64,000 nucleotides of DNA from Riptortus pedestris (GCA_019009955.1 CM032231.1:109976001-110040000), one strand, 5' to 3'. Shown: positions 34,396 through 45,894, numbered from the stretch's first letter. Notes: a model not told the origin generated them from the letters alone. Program-made: numbers and translations.

Positions 34396-35451
34396 TTTTG
34401 AAGATACGAGTATGATACATAACAAAACTGTGCAAAGTAAAATATCGTATTTAATAAAATTCATAGAGCATCCTCCTGTCAACCCCCCATTTTTAGTCGA
34501 TTTGTACCAAAAGGAAAGGACGAATACTCTTAAATATGAAATTTAAACATTCTAAGGGGTGTTTTGAGTTCCGTACAAACTTATAAATGGTGTGCCGAAA
34601 TTAGTCAAAACGTGTCCAAGGATGGACAAAACGAGGGATTCCGTTGAAATATGAAAACCTCGAATTTTGGCGATTGCAACGCTTCCTTTACTTCACAAAA
34701 CAAGGAAGTAAGACTACATTGTTCAAGAATTAATCTTCGATGAAATACATTTTCCTTGCTGAAAGTTCCAACAGTGGCTGGGATGCTACGGCTTTGGGAA
34801 AGTCTTAATTTATAATTAAGGTAACAGCCCTTTTTGCTCTATTATGAAGGTGTTAACCCTCTAGATAGATTTACGAGTTGTGCTCTATAGCTCGTTGAAC
34901 AAAAAGGTGTGAGGAGGCCCCCCTGTTTCGGGCCGTTCTGTAGTACTCTTCTGTAACAACCCTGTTCAAACTTCCTCATAAAGCAACGCGTGAATAGACG
35001 ATAATGCATCAAGGTAGCGCCTTGACTCACGACTAAGGCCCTACTGTCGCGGGAAAATTAGTTTCCCTGCCGAAACGATACTTCAGAGTCCAGGCCGGTA
35101 ATTTTCAGCCAGAGAACAGCGGTTTTTGCGAACACTGAAGAGTGATAATGTGCTTGAAAGTGGTATATAGGCTACTATTATCTATACAAGTATGCTGGTA
35201 AAAATAATTTTATTTTTGATTTATTATATCCACTATTCTATAGCATGGAAGTTGCCAGACTGTTTTTGATTCTCGGCTTAAGACTGAATTTTGGAGGCAT
35301 AGAAGAGAATAGTCCGATGATACATCAAATTCTATTCTTTACTTCTTCATATGCAAAAACGAATTGAAATATATGCTGGAGATGTTTATTGATACAAGTT
35401 GCCTTGCGAAATTCGCTTGAGTACGAAGGTTCAGTGCCAAAAAATTACAAA
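34396..35451. other. No recognised feature
   Basis: A moderately GC-rich block at 34840-35130 encodes no motif I recognise. The 62-codon minus ORF there is unremarkable. Confidence 0.3.
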
Positions 35452-35740
35452 AGGACCGTAAACTAAGCAGATTTCCCTCGTTCTGGTATAACACACTTGT
35501 GATCAAATCTCAGGACATATTCGCTATTTCTATGTAAAAAACGGATGAATAGAAGGGACGGGGTACAAAAGGCTGAAAAAAAGAAAATACGAATAACTCG
35601 CTTAATACTAGCTTTTCGAAAAAAATGTATATAACAACAATTGTAGAAAATCTCTAGTTTAAGAAGATTGGTTCTATAATAGTTTTCGATCTGATTCATT
35701 ATAACGGAGATATTTTGAATTTTCGAATCCCTTCCTCTAT
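35452..35740 (+). mobile_element. HINE fragment, diverged 5' part and core
   Basis: CGTAAACTAAGCAGATTTCCC near the start, then ATAACAACAATTGTAG and ATTATAACGGAGATATTTTG of the core. The first 20 bases of the terminus are altered. Confidence 0.6.
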
Positions 35741-36104
35741 TACTATTCCATTTTGCATCTATCTCGGTCCAATGAAAACAATATTTCGTGTATATGCTCG
35801 TATATTTTTGCCCCCCCCCCCCTCTTTCTATTTGCTTCCCGGAGTCCTAAATTTGGAATGGTTGTGATTAAAATTATTCTGGTTTATTATCAATTACAGT
35901 ACAAGATATAATAAATAGTTATGAATAAAATTTATAACTTATATTCAAATATATTTCCGTAACTGCTTTTATTTCCGGTAAAAAACTGGATAACCTGATT
36001 GTTTACAATTAGACTGTTTGCTAACAGGAAAGTTCTCACCATTTGACTTGCGCTTTATTTGTTTATTTAATATTCACAGCAGCATTGTTTTTAATTTGAT
36101 CTCG

Positions 36105-36243
36105 GATCCTAACGGACGAGAGTTACTTTCTCGCCAAAAGCTAGTTCGGCCGTTTCCTTGAATGGCTAGGCTCTCGTGAAATTTCTCTATTGTAAAACTT
36201 CACGTCTGCTTAGTTTCCGCAGTCCCTGCGTGAGGGACTTTTT
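36105..36243 (-). mobile_element. HINE 5'-end fragment
   Basis: GCTAGTTCGGCCGTTTCC to TGCGTGAGGGAC on the minus strand, with the ACGTGGGAAAT segment deleted. Confidence 0.8.
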
Positions 36244-36477
36244 TAATATGATTTGAGTAGGGGTGAGGGTTACTAAAGGCTGAAAATTAAAAAAATGCTA
36301 ATATCTTGGTTAATATTTATGTTCGAGAAAATATGTATATGACAACCTATCCTATTACAAAATTAATTGTCTATTAATAGACTAGTACTATTTTTCAATC
36401 TGTCTTATAATGGCAAAGATGTCTTAAATGTGTGTACTCCTCTCGAACCCCTCCCCCGTCCGAGTTTAGCAATTAAA

Positions 36478-36490
36478 GAACTTGATCTTT
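36478..36490 (+). repeat. 13-bp target-site duplication of SINE copy 2 (left)
   Basis: GAACTTGATCTTT, repeated at 36730-36742 with at most one mismatch at the edge. Confidence 0.85.
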
Positions 36491-36729
36491 TTTTTTTTTT
36501 TTTTTTTTTTATGTTTTTTTTATTTAACGTCCACTCTATGCAACTAGGCTAATCGGGACGGGTTATCTATAGGTTACCATCTTTTTCTAGGTGGCCCTAA
36601 GGAGTTCATATAAAGAAGTCGTCATTAAATAAATTTCTACTGACCAGGGCGGGACTCGAACCCGCCACTCTAGGTCTGCCATGGGAGATTAGGACCAACG
36701 CCCTAACTCGCACGGGCAACCCAAGCCCC
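36491..36729 (-). mobile_element. SINE copy 2: full-length tRNA-derived SINE with poly(A)
   Basis: Minus-strand SINE with intact head: GGGCTTGGGTTGCCCGTGCG (A-box region) and GGTTCGAGTCC (a perfect pol III B box). The head resembles tRNA-Leu (GTTAGGGCGTTGGTC). A tRNA-unrelated body and an A-tail (poly(T) at 36488-36513) follow. Target duplications flank it. This is the best-preserved copy in the window. Confidence 0.93.
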
Positions 36730-36742
36730 GAACTTGATCTTT
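36730..36742 (+). repeat. Target-site duplication of SINE copy 2 (right)
   Basis: Partner of 36478-36490. Confidence 0.85.
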
Positions 36743-36821
36743 AATTTTACATGAAATGCTTACATATCGTCTTTGGTAACGACAAAACACGAATTTCGAC
36801 CGCAATAGTTTCTAGTTTGGA

Positions 36822-37883
36822 TTTGTTTATGGAGGGTTGTTATTAGGGAGGTACCCAGTAAAATAGAATTTATTGTTACGTCATAATTTAGTCAATTTAG
36901 ACCTCTGAAATCTGCGTAGCTTACACTAGGACTTTTATTCCATTATATCTGACGGTTTCCGTTTTTTTCCATCTACATTAATTCCACAAAGTGACTAAGA
37001 TTTGTAACTCAAAATGCACCATGAACTAATTTATTTTGATTAATACAAACATTTACCAATTAGGTTGAACAGTTTTTCCTGCGATGCTTCATAAGATCGA
37101 GAATTATTTAGTTGTAAGAATGCCGGTCAATGGTTTGGAAGAAATTGTTCTCACCAGAAGGAGAGAGGGATGTAGGAGACGAAAAATCATTTCAGTAAAA
37201 TCCGATTTTATTAGAGGAAGATCCAGAGACTGTCTCAGCAATGTATATAACAGATGGAAAATTAAAAAGTTCATTACAGCGCAATTTGAAATGGTATAAA
37301 TAAAGACTAGTTGGTTGAACAGGAATGCTCTCTATTTGAAGTTTAATTAAATTTTTCCCTCATACACACACATTCATTGCCTGCTGAATATCAACTATCT
37401 TTTACACGTGCGAAAATAAGCAAGTTTACCCCTTTTTGTGAGTTTTTCCTCCCTTCCAGAAAGGGAAAGGGCCAGGCTAAAATATGAAATATTACTTTTA
37501 AATGAAGTTTCATTAAATCGCAACATTCGAGTGGAGTTGAAGATCTCCGTTGCAAAAGGTAACAAAATTAAGAAAAGATTAAAACTCCATTACCCGTAGG
37601 TTCAAACAATGCACGCAAGGGAGGTGAAATTCCGTTAATAACTAGATCCACAATAAGGAGGGGGCTAAAATAATTTACCAAGTTTTCTTTGAGGATTGAA
37701 GCACTGAACTGTTGTATTCTACGAGATCCTATTACAAGGAAAATTAATTTTCCAGAACACTTCATCTCCACTTTCCACTTTAATACTTGTGGTCATTTCG
37801 CGCTAAGCAGGTAGTAGGGGAAGGCACTTCTACTCCTATTTTAAGGAAATTCTTGTAACACTGCTCTCCAAAATGCAATAAAA
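36822..37883. other. No recognised feature
   Basis: The ORF at 37084-37299 (+) is basic and carries no motif I can name. A decayed HINE 5' end may lie near 36900-36935 (GAAATCTGCGTAGCTTACAC). Confidence 0.3.
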
Positions 37884-38629
37884 GTCCGTCACGCAGGGGC
37901 TGCGTAAATTAAGCAGATTTCACACGTGATGTTTTACAATAGAGAAATTTCACGAAAGCCGAGCAGTTAATGAAACGGCCGAACTAGCTTTTGGCGGGTA
38001 AGTCACTTCGTCCGTTAGCCGCTCAGATTTAATAAAAACGGAAATATCTCGGTTAATATTACAATAGAGAAATCTGCCTAATAATAACAGTAGTAGGAAG
38101 GTATCTCTAGACCTATTCACGAGGGAGGAATAGTTACCGAAACGGCCGCCAGAGCTCTCGGCGGATAGTGCCGAACATAGCCGACTTGCCGCCTACACTC
38201 ACAATACAAATTCAAATATCTCGGTTAATATTCAACATACAGAATAAATGTATAGAACAATATTTATAGTAAATTTAATTTGCAATAAGATTGACTCTAT
38301 ACATTTTTTCGATCCAACGCCTAATAACGGAGATATTTCGAATTTTTAAAAATCCCCCCTCCTAAACCCCCCCTTCCACTGGTCCGATTTCAGCCATTAA
38401 CGAACTTGATCTTTCTTTTTACATAAAACGCTTAAATATGAAGTTTGGTAACGATCAAACAAAAATTGCGACCGCTAGAGCGTTAACAGACAAATATATA
38501 TATAATTTTGAACGGACCTCATTTTCGTCATCTCCTGGGTAGGATCGATGGACATTTGAGGAAATTTGTCAAAACTCGTGTCATGAGTACGACCTCAATA
38601 GCTGATTTCCCGTAAGGGAAATCTGCTAA
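37884..38629 (+). mobile_element. HINE copy 16, chimeric with two successive 5' modules
   Basis: The first 5' module (CTTTTGGCGGGTAAGTCAC type) runs to CGGTTAATATT at about 38063. It is joined directly to a second 5' module beginning ACAATAGAGAAATCTGC (GAGGGAGGAATAGTTACC type), then a single core, short (TA)n and a near-perfect hairpin with CTGCTAA. Confidence 0.9.
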
Positions 38630-38657
38630 AGAAAATAATAACTTTCTAAATATTGTA

Positions 38658-38790
38658 AAAATTAAATTTTTTATTACTGTCCACTTTTTTGCAACTAAGG
38701 CTATTTGGGACGTTTTATCTACAGGTTACCACCCTTTTCTAGTCAGGGTGGGACTAAGGAATTTATTTAGTGAATTCCGTCACTAAATAA
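38658..38790 (-). mobile_element. SINE copy 3, tRNA head lost
   Basis: Only the 3' body (GTCCACTTTT ... GTCACTAAATAA) remains. It is flanked by an exact 12-bp duplication CTAAATATTGTA at 38646-38657 and 38791-38802, so the truncation happened at insertion and not later. Confidence 0.9.
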
Positions 38791-38977
38791 CTAAATATTG
38801 TAGTATTTCTTAAATAATTATCTAGTAGCTTTAGAGATATCATGGAATCACATTTAATTCAGTTTCTATATCCGTTTAAGTTTTAAAATTAATCAGATGC
38901 ATGCATAAAAAAATAATCTTTTATAAAAGTTCAAAAATTGGAAATTTCCAGAATTTGGTTATCTAGATAGATAAATA

Positions 38978-39189
38978 TTATTATTATTATTATTTATTAA
39001 CGTCCACTTTTCGCAACTTAGGCTAATCGGGACGGGTTATCTACAGGTTACTACCCTTTCCTAGCCAGGGTGGGGTTTTAGGATGTTATTTAATGAATTT
39101 CGTCACTAAATAATTTCCTTTGCCCAGGCGAGAATCGAACTCGCCACTCTAGGTTTACCATGTGAGATAAAGGTCAACGCTTTAACTCG
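38978..39189 (-). mobile_element. SINE copy 4
   Basis: Body and B box (GAATCGAACTC complement) present; the head ends at CTTTAACTCG, so the first ~25 bases are missing. Exact 12-bp duplication GATAGATAAATA at 38966-38977 and 39190-39201. Confidence 0.92.
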
Positions 39190-39335
39190 GATAGATAAAT
39201 AGATTTATAATTTTTTACCAATATTTCAACACGTATGTTGGTTTGAGGTACTTACTTTTCAATAAAGCTTTGCCTCAGACTAAAATTGTGGTTCTTAAAA
39301 GGATTAATATTTAAAAAAGTAAATAAATATTACTA

Positions 39336-39996
39336 CAGTAGACTCCCGATTAACCGAAACCTTCGGGACCGAGGGGTTTCGGATAAGCGAAAATTTCGGT
39401 TAAACGGGAGTCCGAAATTTCTGCGTGAAAATGGATCAATTAGAATAACAAACACGTATATGTACTTGAAAAAAAGCTTATTTTATTTAACAATTAAAAT
39501 AACTACGTACATATGTATTTATAAAACTTTAAACTTAAAAAGAAAAATGAAAGAAAAAAAAAACTTCATCGTTTAAAAAAGTCGGTGATTTTTCTTTGCC
39601 GAGCTTCTTAAATTTTTTTGTCGATGCGTAGTCACGCCATTTCTAAAGGGTAAGTATATCAGAACGGCAGGAGGTAGGTTGTTGTTCGATGTATCGAAGC
39701 ACCGTCTCCAGAGCATCTGTAGCTTGGGTGTGTGTAATGCGAGCTTCTGTTCCAATTTCGACGGGATCATAATCTTCTTCTTCTTTGGAGACAATGTCTG
39801 CGATGTCATCGTCAGTCAATGTAATGCTAAATCTATCATCAGAATCGACCCTCCCTCGCACTTCCACACCCTCTTCTCACGCCTCTTTTCGCGAAGCTAG
39901 GACGAAGTATTTTTCCCCTCTCCCCTAGCAACTCAAAATGTTTCGGTTAAGCGAGAGAATCGGTTAATCGGGTTTCGGTTAATCGGGAGTCTACTG
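39336..39996 (-). mobile_element. pogo/Tigger-type element, 661-bp deletion derivative
   Basis: Terminal inverted repeats start CAGTAGACTCCCGATTAACC and are near-identical for at least 25 bp. TA lies on both sides (39334-39335, 39997-39998). The pattern 'GATTAACCG..' is typical of pogo/Tigger TIRs. It retains only the 3' end of a transposase on the minus strand. Confidence 0.92.
39573..39867 (-). pseudogene. Tigger/Jerky-type transposase, C-terminal remnant
   Basis: The minus-strand frame reads TLTDDDIADIVSKEEEDYDP, then ITHTQATDALETVLRYIEQQ, then SDILTL. A TAG stop stands where the family has arginine, and the same frame continues KWRDYASTKKFKKLGKEKSP. The acidic stretch, the 'A..ALE..L.YIEQQ' helix and 'L.R..WRD' are the C-terminal tail of Tigger/pogo transposases. 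The DDE core and DNA-binding domain are absent. One premature stop, and no clean stop at the end of the frame. Confidence 0.85.
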
Positions 39997-39998
39997 TA

Positions 39999-40564
39999 TT
40001 GAGAGTATAAGGAAATAAAATATCTTGGGTTACATTATAATAACTGATTTAATTATTACTAGTTATGTTACCCGTTGTTTGCTGGTTGACATAGAAATGG
40101 TTTCCGTGGAATATACCAAAATTCGTCCCCTGTAATATGAACAGTAAACGTGGTGTCAATCATTAGGTTAACCCGATATACAAGCTGTTAGACAAATCTA
40201 TTATTAGTCATTTCTATTATTAGAATCGCTGTTATCGGGAAACTAATTGATATAATAATGGTTTCCATTTATGAAACATGAATACTGGATAATGGACGCA
40301 CTAAATAATCCATTTATTCCCTTCAAATTAGTCATATTAATAGTTTTAAGTATGAAGTCTGGAATGTCTATTATTATTATGAGAAAGTATTTTGAGTACA
40401 GTAATAGCATACGTCACTGAACATGAAAACACAATTAAAATTAGATGAATTCAAAGTTGAGTTTCAGCTTTAATACTTGTGTGGTCTTCCCAAAACCGGA
40501 TAACAAGAAACGGGTTCAAACGACGAGCTGACTTTCTTGTATGATTTACAAGAACTGTTAATAA
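39999..40564. other. No recognised feature
   Basis: AT-rich; nothing supported. Confidence 0.3.
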
Positions 40565-41064
40565 GTCCGTCAAGCAGGGGCTGCGCAAACTAGATTTCCC
40601 ACTTGAAGTTATACAATAGAAAAATCTCCACACGAGAGCCGAACAGTTACAGAAATGGTCGAACTAGCTTTCGACGGAAGCGAACAGAACCGACTTTAGC
40701 CGATATCATCTCGTCCGTTATCCGCACACACTTAATCAAAAGGCAAATATCTCGGCAAATATTCAAGATAGAGAATAAATGTATATAACAACATATATGT
40801 AGTAAATTTAATTTGCAATGAGATTGGTTCTATACAATTTTTCGATCCGACGTATAGTAACGGATATATTTCGAATTTTTGAAATTTCCTCCCTCTAAAC
40901 CCCCCTCCCACTGGTCCGATTTCAGCCGTTAGCGAACTTGATCTTTCTTTTTTCATAAAACGATTAAACACCGAGTTTGCTGACGGTTAAACAAAAATTG
41001 CGACCGCTATAGTGTTAACAGACACACATACACACACACACACATATTAATATATATTTATTTA

Positions 41065-41130
<66 letters not shown>

Positions 41131-41264
41131 TTATATATAGTTTTGAACGAACCTCATTTCCGTTATCTTCTGGGTAGGATCGATTGACACTTAGAGAAAT
41201 GTTTTGAAAATCGCGTCATGAGTACGACCTCAATAGCTGATTTCCCTTAAGGGAAATCTGCTAA
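40565..41264 (+). mobile_element. HINE copy 17, full length
   Basis: GTCCGTCAAGCAGG start, core, compound (CA)n/(TA)n at 41020-41140, and a perfect hairpin TTTCCCTTAAGGGAAA with CTGCTAA. Confidence 0.92.
41025..41140 (+). repeat. Compound (CA)n/(TA)n microsatellite in HINE
   Basis: ACACAC units, then interrupted TA units, at the normal HINE microsatellite position. Confidence 0.9.
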
Positions 41265-41398
41265 AACATATTTTCATGCATGCACATAATTCAAATAGAC
41301 GACAAAATTTAATATACAAATTATGTCTGTGATTTACAGCAACATTTCAAATTATATGCATTAATTGGCACTTACAAGTGTGATTGTATGCTGTTGTT

Positions 41399-41437
<39 letters not shown>

Positions 41438-41446
41438 CAATATATA
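41399..41446 (+). repeat. (TA)n tract just outside a HINE copy
   Basis: Interrupted TA run 28 bp upstream of HINE copy 18, without HINE sequence around it. Confidence 0.85.
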
Positions 41447-41474
41447 TTTCATTTCCTTTCTGAAGTAACAAAAA

Positions 41475-41886
41475 GTTCCTCACGCAGGGGCTGCGTAAAC
41501 TATGCAGATTTCGCACGTGAAGGTTTACAATAGAGAAATTTCACGAGAGCCGAGCAATCAAGGAAACGGCCGAACGAGCTTTTGGCGGGAAAGTCACTCT
41601 CGTCCGTTAGCCGTCGATTTAATAAAAATGCAAATATCTCGGTTAATATTCAAGATAGAGAATAAATGTATATAACAATATTTATAGTAAATGTAATTTG
41701 TAATAAGATTGATTCTGTACAATCTTTCGATCCGACGTATAGTAACGGAGATATTACGATTTTTCGAAAATTCTCTCTTCTAAACCCCCCCCGTCTTCCA
41801 CTGGTCCGATTTCAGCCGTTAACGAACTTGATCTTTCTTTCTAAATAAAACGACTAAATATCGAATTTGGTAACGATTAAACCAAA

Positions 41887-41943
<57 letters not shown>

Positions 41944-41990
41944 TTTTGAACGGACCTTTTTTTTTTTTCCTGATTAGGGAAATCTGCTAA
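41475..41990 (+). mobile_element. HINE copy 18, 3' block deleted
   Basis: Standard 5' end (GTTCCTCACGCAGG), core and (TA)n. The 3' subterminal block then collapses: GAACGGACC, a poly(T) run, then GATTAGGGAAATCTGCTAA. About 90 bp and half the hairpin are lost. Confidence 0.88.
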
Positions 41991-42242
41991 AAGGAAGTTT
42001 ATTTGCTACACTTAGAGTGGAATTTACAGTTGTAGATTGGCCTAAGTAATTATGGTTTAAACTGAAGTAGGTTAGTTTACTATAATTTTTTCGCTCAATT
42101 GATTTAAATGTGCTAAAACGTTATTAGCCAATTACAGCGTTAAAGATGAATATATTGTAAAATATATTTAATATAGTGTAATATATGGATTTTGTTAAAT
42201 AGAAATTATTGCTGTGAGTAGAACGAAAACTTTTAGAAGTAA

Positions 42243-42445
42243 AAAATTATTTTTTATTAACGTCCACTTTTTGCTACTAAGGCTAATTGGGGCGGTTTAT
42301 CTGCAGGTGACCACCCTTTTCTAGCCAGGGTGGGGCTAAGGATTTTATTTAATGAATTCCGTCACTAAATAAATTCCTCTGCCCAGGCGGGAATCGAACT
42401 CGCCGCTCTAGTTTTACCATGTGAGATTAAGGTTAAAGCTTTAAA
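42243..42445 (-). mobile_element. SINE copy 5
   Basis: Body and B-box region (GAATCGAACTC complement). The head is cut at GGTTAAAGCTTTAAA. 9-bp duplication TAGAAGTAA at 42234-42242 and 42446-42454. Confidence 0.9.
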
Positions 42446-42845
42446 TAGAAGTAAGATAACAAAACTATGTGAATAACAAACTTTTTTTTTCTAAATTTGT
42501 ATAGAAATAACCCCTTGAAAAGGAGTGGTGACACGTTCTGGATGTTTATATGACGGAACTATTATTTTTCTGACATTATGGATCAAACAATCATTCCTAT
42601 ATATATACTCGAATATAGGAATGTTTGTCTGTATGTCCTTTATAGAATCGTAAACGGCTGAACAAAATTTTATGAAACTTGGTATGTATATTACTACTAA
42701 CCCAACTTAGGTCTTAGGGTATATTAATATTCTCTGAGACGAACAAGAGTGGGGGTTATAAGCGAGGCCTGAAATATTTTATCGCGATATTTCGTAACCT
42801 ATTCATTTTTCGGCAAACGAGCATATAACAAAAGTTGTTTGTTTT

Positions 42846-43124
42846 GTTATTTAAAGTAACTTTTTTTATGTGTACTTTTGACGTATACCGAAGTTTGAAT
42901 GAGTTACACACGAAAAACTGTTGAAGGAGTCAAGAATGTTATAGGACGCGAAAGACTAAACCGAAATCAACGAAACTCTGTATTTTTGACTATAATAATA
43001 TGATAATCTATCATTATATTATATATAAAGAAGATACATGCACAAGGATCGGGTAATATAAAAAAATAGTGTATTTTGTAGAATTAAGTACATAACCATC
43101 TTAATCAATGAGACGGGAAAAGGT
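42846..43124 (+). repeat. Left arm of large direct duplication flanking a HINE piece
   Basis: GTTATTTAAAGTAA ... GAGACGGGAAAA, repeated at 43478-43797 with about 90% identity by eye over the shared part. The right arm carries an extra segment near 43722-43775. Confidence 0.8.
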
Positions 43125-43474
43125 CGGACATTTCCGTCAGTACTCGGCTCAGGTGGAAGCTTCTTCTAACCTTATCTGTCGTTCCTAACCTTACCTTACC
43201 TTCGTTACTTTGTGAGATTTATGCAAATACGGTCTGTTCATCCCCCCCCCCTTTTTTAGTTCTTGGACTTCTAAAATTTGGAGTTAATAAAATAATAATA
43301 TTCTTACAATTCAGAAGACGTGTCAGTTGGGAATGTATTTTAATTAACTGAAAGATTTCTCATTACCGTTTGTATTTAATCACGGTGCTATTGTGTTACC
43401 AGTATGCAGATTTCTCTATTGTAAAACTTCACATGGGAAATCTGCTTAGTTTACGCAACCCCTGCGTGACGGAC
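43125..43474 (-). mobile_element. HINE 5' fragment, long-module subfamily
   Basis: Minus-strand start GTCCGTCACGCAGG (43474). The same long 5' module as 23204-24041 (GTAAGGTAAGGTTAGG region), ending at CGGAAATGTCCGACC. It lacks core and 3' end. Confidence 0.85.
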
Positions 43475-43477
43475 TTT

Positions 43478-43797
43478 TGTTATTTAAAGTAAATTTTCTT
43501 ATATGCACTTTTGCCGTATACCGAAGTTTGAACGAGGTTTACACGAAAAACTATAGTAGGAGTCAAGAATGTTATAGGACGCGAAAGACTAAACCGAAAT
43601 CAACGAAACTCCGTATTTTTGAGCATAATAATATGATAATCTATGATTATATTATATATAACGAAGATACATGCACAGGGACCGGGTAATATAAAAATAT
43701 TGTGTATTTTGTAGAATAAACAAACAAATAATTTTATTATTAACTTATCCCCAGCACGCCGGACTTGGGTGTAAATCCTAAGCATTGAGACGGGAAA
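43478..43797 (+). repeat. Right arm of large direct duplication flanking a HINE piece
   Basis: Partner of 42846-43124; begins immediately after the HINE 5' terminus. Confidence 0.8.
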
Positions 43798-43888
43798 ATG
43801 TGAAAATATTGTACAAAGTAAAGCCCCCCAAAAAATACCATCATCATTCACGCTCAAATGATTTCCCGGGCAAAGCCGTGTATCTTAG

Positions 43889-43922
<34 letters not shown>

Positions 43923-43925
<3 letters not shown>

Positions 43926-44469
43926 TAATAAGTATCGATTGACTGAAGAATAGCCATCTATGAACTTTTTAAGTGGGGGTTGAACTTGAGAAAATTTTAT
44001 ACTGTCGAGCGTTTATTGTACGTGAAAATCTCATTAGGTGGCAAGGGCTTCATTGACCTTCTAAACCTGTAAGTTGAACCACAATGAAGTGCAGCTATGC
44101 ATTGTGGTGGAAAATTAATTTCCTCAGTAAAAGGATCTAGTCGGAGCCATTGCTCGCTGTTTGAGAAGACAAGGACGTGCCTTCAAGGAAATTCTATTTT
44201 ACCTCCATTCCTCTAGACCGGCTTCTACCACAAGAGTCAGACGCTCATTCGACTTTTAATTGGCTTTCTTAGCTCTAAGACGCAAAACCCACATTTTCTT
44301 TTGTGACGGGAATGTCCAACTTTAATAGAATATCTGGGACAAGTATATTGTTAAAAAGAATACCCACCAAAGTTTAGAAGAAATGAAAGTGGCTCTGTAG
44401 AACAAGATGGTAATAGGTTTTTCTGGTTATCAGCTGATCTTGTTCTGAACTCATCCCATATTATCGTTT
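43923..44469. other. No recognised feature
   Basis: No supported gene. Confidence 0.3.
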
Positions 44470-44722
44470 TGAGGTTGTACTCAAATTGTTTTCAATTGTC
44501 TACCGATTGTGCCTATATATACATAAACATTATATATTTGTCTGTTAACGTTTTATTGGCAGCAATTTTTGTACGATCGTTGACATACTTATCGTGTAAC
44601 ATATTAAAGATCGGACAAGGAACAGATGTGGTTCAAAAGTGGGGGAAGAAGCGAAATAAAATATTTCATTTATTATGGTTCGGATCAAAAAATGTTATGG
44701 AACCAATGTTTCTCAAAATTTA
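44470..44722 (-). mobile_element. HINE core fragment, diverged
   Basis: TTTGTCTGTTAACG, GCAGCAATTTTTGTACGATCGTT and the G-rich core can be followed. It is cut at the SINE on its right. Confidence 0.65.
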
Positions 44723-44732
44723 ATGTTTTTAT

Positions 44733-44936
44733 GGGCTCAGGTTAGCCATGTGAGTTAAAGCGTTAATCTCACATGGTAAACCTAGAGTGGCGAGTTCGAT
44801 TCCCGCCTGGGCAATTGGAATTTATTAAGTGACGGAAATCATTAAATAAAATCCATAGTCCTGGATAGAAAAAGACGGGAACCTGTAGATAACACGTCCT
44901 AATTAGCCTTAGTTGCAAAAAGTGAACGTTGATAGA
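44733..44936 (+). mobile_element. SINE copy 6, full length
   Basis: GGGCTCAGGTTAGCC head with A box, GAGTTCGATTCCCGCC (B box), CTGGATAGAAAAAG body and GTGAACGTTGATAG tail running into AATAATAAT. It inserted at the edge of a HINE core fragment. Confidence 0.9.
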
Positions 44937-45701
44937 TAATAATAATAATGTACTTGTAACAATAACTGAACATAATGGGTCAAGTACTTAAATTCATGTC
45001 CATTTAGGAGCTTCCTTTATAAAAATTTTGCGAAAGGAAACACGATAACAAAGCTACCCGTACGTTCTTAGGATTTTATTATTATTATTATTTTAGGTAT
45101 CAGAATTCAATAATAATGTTAAATAATTTTCCTAACGATAATTAATAATAATGTAATTATATTATAATTTTATTTTATTATAATGTAATTAATAATTACA
45201 TCATAATAACAATGTTGTTATAATTGTTGATCTATACATGTTTTTCATGTCCCTTACATTAGGGCAGAAATTAATATTTCGTTTTGGTTACAGCCTTCAG
45301 TATTCTACACTTCACCACAAAACCACTACTTTCATACAAAAAAAAAATGCATGTGTGGCAAGATAAAAAACAAAACAATATAAGGGTACCTCTTAAATAA
45401 AATTCTTAGAATTAACCCTAATTGAATTAAAGTAAAAAAGAGCAATAATTTTTTTTTAAATCATACTCAAAATTAGCTCCCGGCCCAGATATAAATATTT
45501 ATTTATTATGTGGAGCTCCGCAACTTTGGTGACTTGCTCTTCTTAAACATTGGGTAATACACAACAAAAACAAGTAAACAAATTACAAAACATGGAACAC
45601 GAAATAACAACAGAACATAGAATAATAACAAATATTAACAAATAATAACAAAACATGGAACACTAAATAATATAAAGAACAAATAATTCTATTGATTCTA
45701 T

Positions 45702-45870
45702 GGTAAACATAGAGTGGCGAGTTCGATTCCCGCCAGGGCAATAGGGATTTATTTAGTTACGGAATTCACTAAATAAAACCCTTAGTCCCACCCTGGCTAG
45801 AAAAGGTAACCTGTAGATAATCCGTCCCAATAAGCCTTAGCTGCAAAATGTGGACGTTAATAAATAAATT
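45702..45870 (+). mobile_element. SINE copy 7, head truncated
   Basis: Starts within the tRNA-related head at GGTAAACATAGAGTGGCG. B box GTTCGATTCCCG and the complete body and tail are present. Exact 12-bp duplication TATTGATTCTAT at 45690-45701 and 45871-45882. Confidence 0.92.
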
Positions 45871-45894
45871 TATTGATTCTATTATTCTTATTTA

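Larger units (their letters stand above)
36255..36810 (+). mobile_element. HINE core fragment interrupted by a SINE
   Basis: Core sequence (GGTTAATATTTATG, ATAATGGCAAAGATG, AACTTGATCTTT) is split at 36490 by SINE copy 2 and resumes at 36730 with the same GAACTTGATCTT. It continues to GCGACC-type sequence. No (TA)n or hairpin end remains. Confidence 0.75.
42589..43893 (-). mobile_element. Repeat T, long minus-strand copy interrupted by a HINE piece
   Basis: The 3' end is near 42589 next to CTATATATATA and the 5' end (GCTAAGATACACGGC complement) at 43893 next to (TA)n. The body matches 30276-31247 reversed. A HINE 5' fragment (43125-43474) splits it, with about 280-320 bp of T present twice, once on each side. 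Confidence 0.75.

Noticed and set aside
34842..35030. 62-codon minus ORF in a GC-richer patch
   Set aside because: No domain, no splice signals and no continuation; probably chance.
37084..37299. 71-codon basic ORF
   Set aside because: No recognisable motif and no supporting context.
43185..43210. Telomere-like AACCTTACCTTACC repeats
   Set aside because: Not the insect TTAGG unit and only a few repeats; it is part of one HINE 5' module also present at 23470-23520.
44733..44820. Functional tRNA gene
   Set aside because: It is the head of a SINE: it lacks a proper acceptor stem and is followed by the common SINE body.
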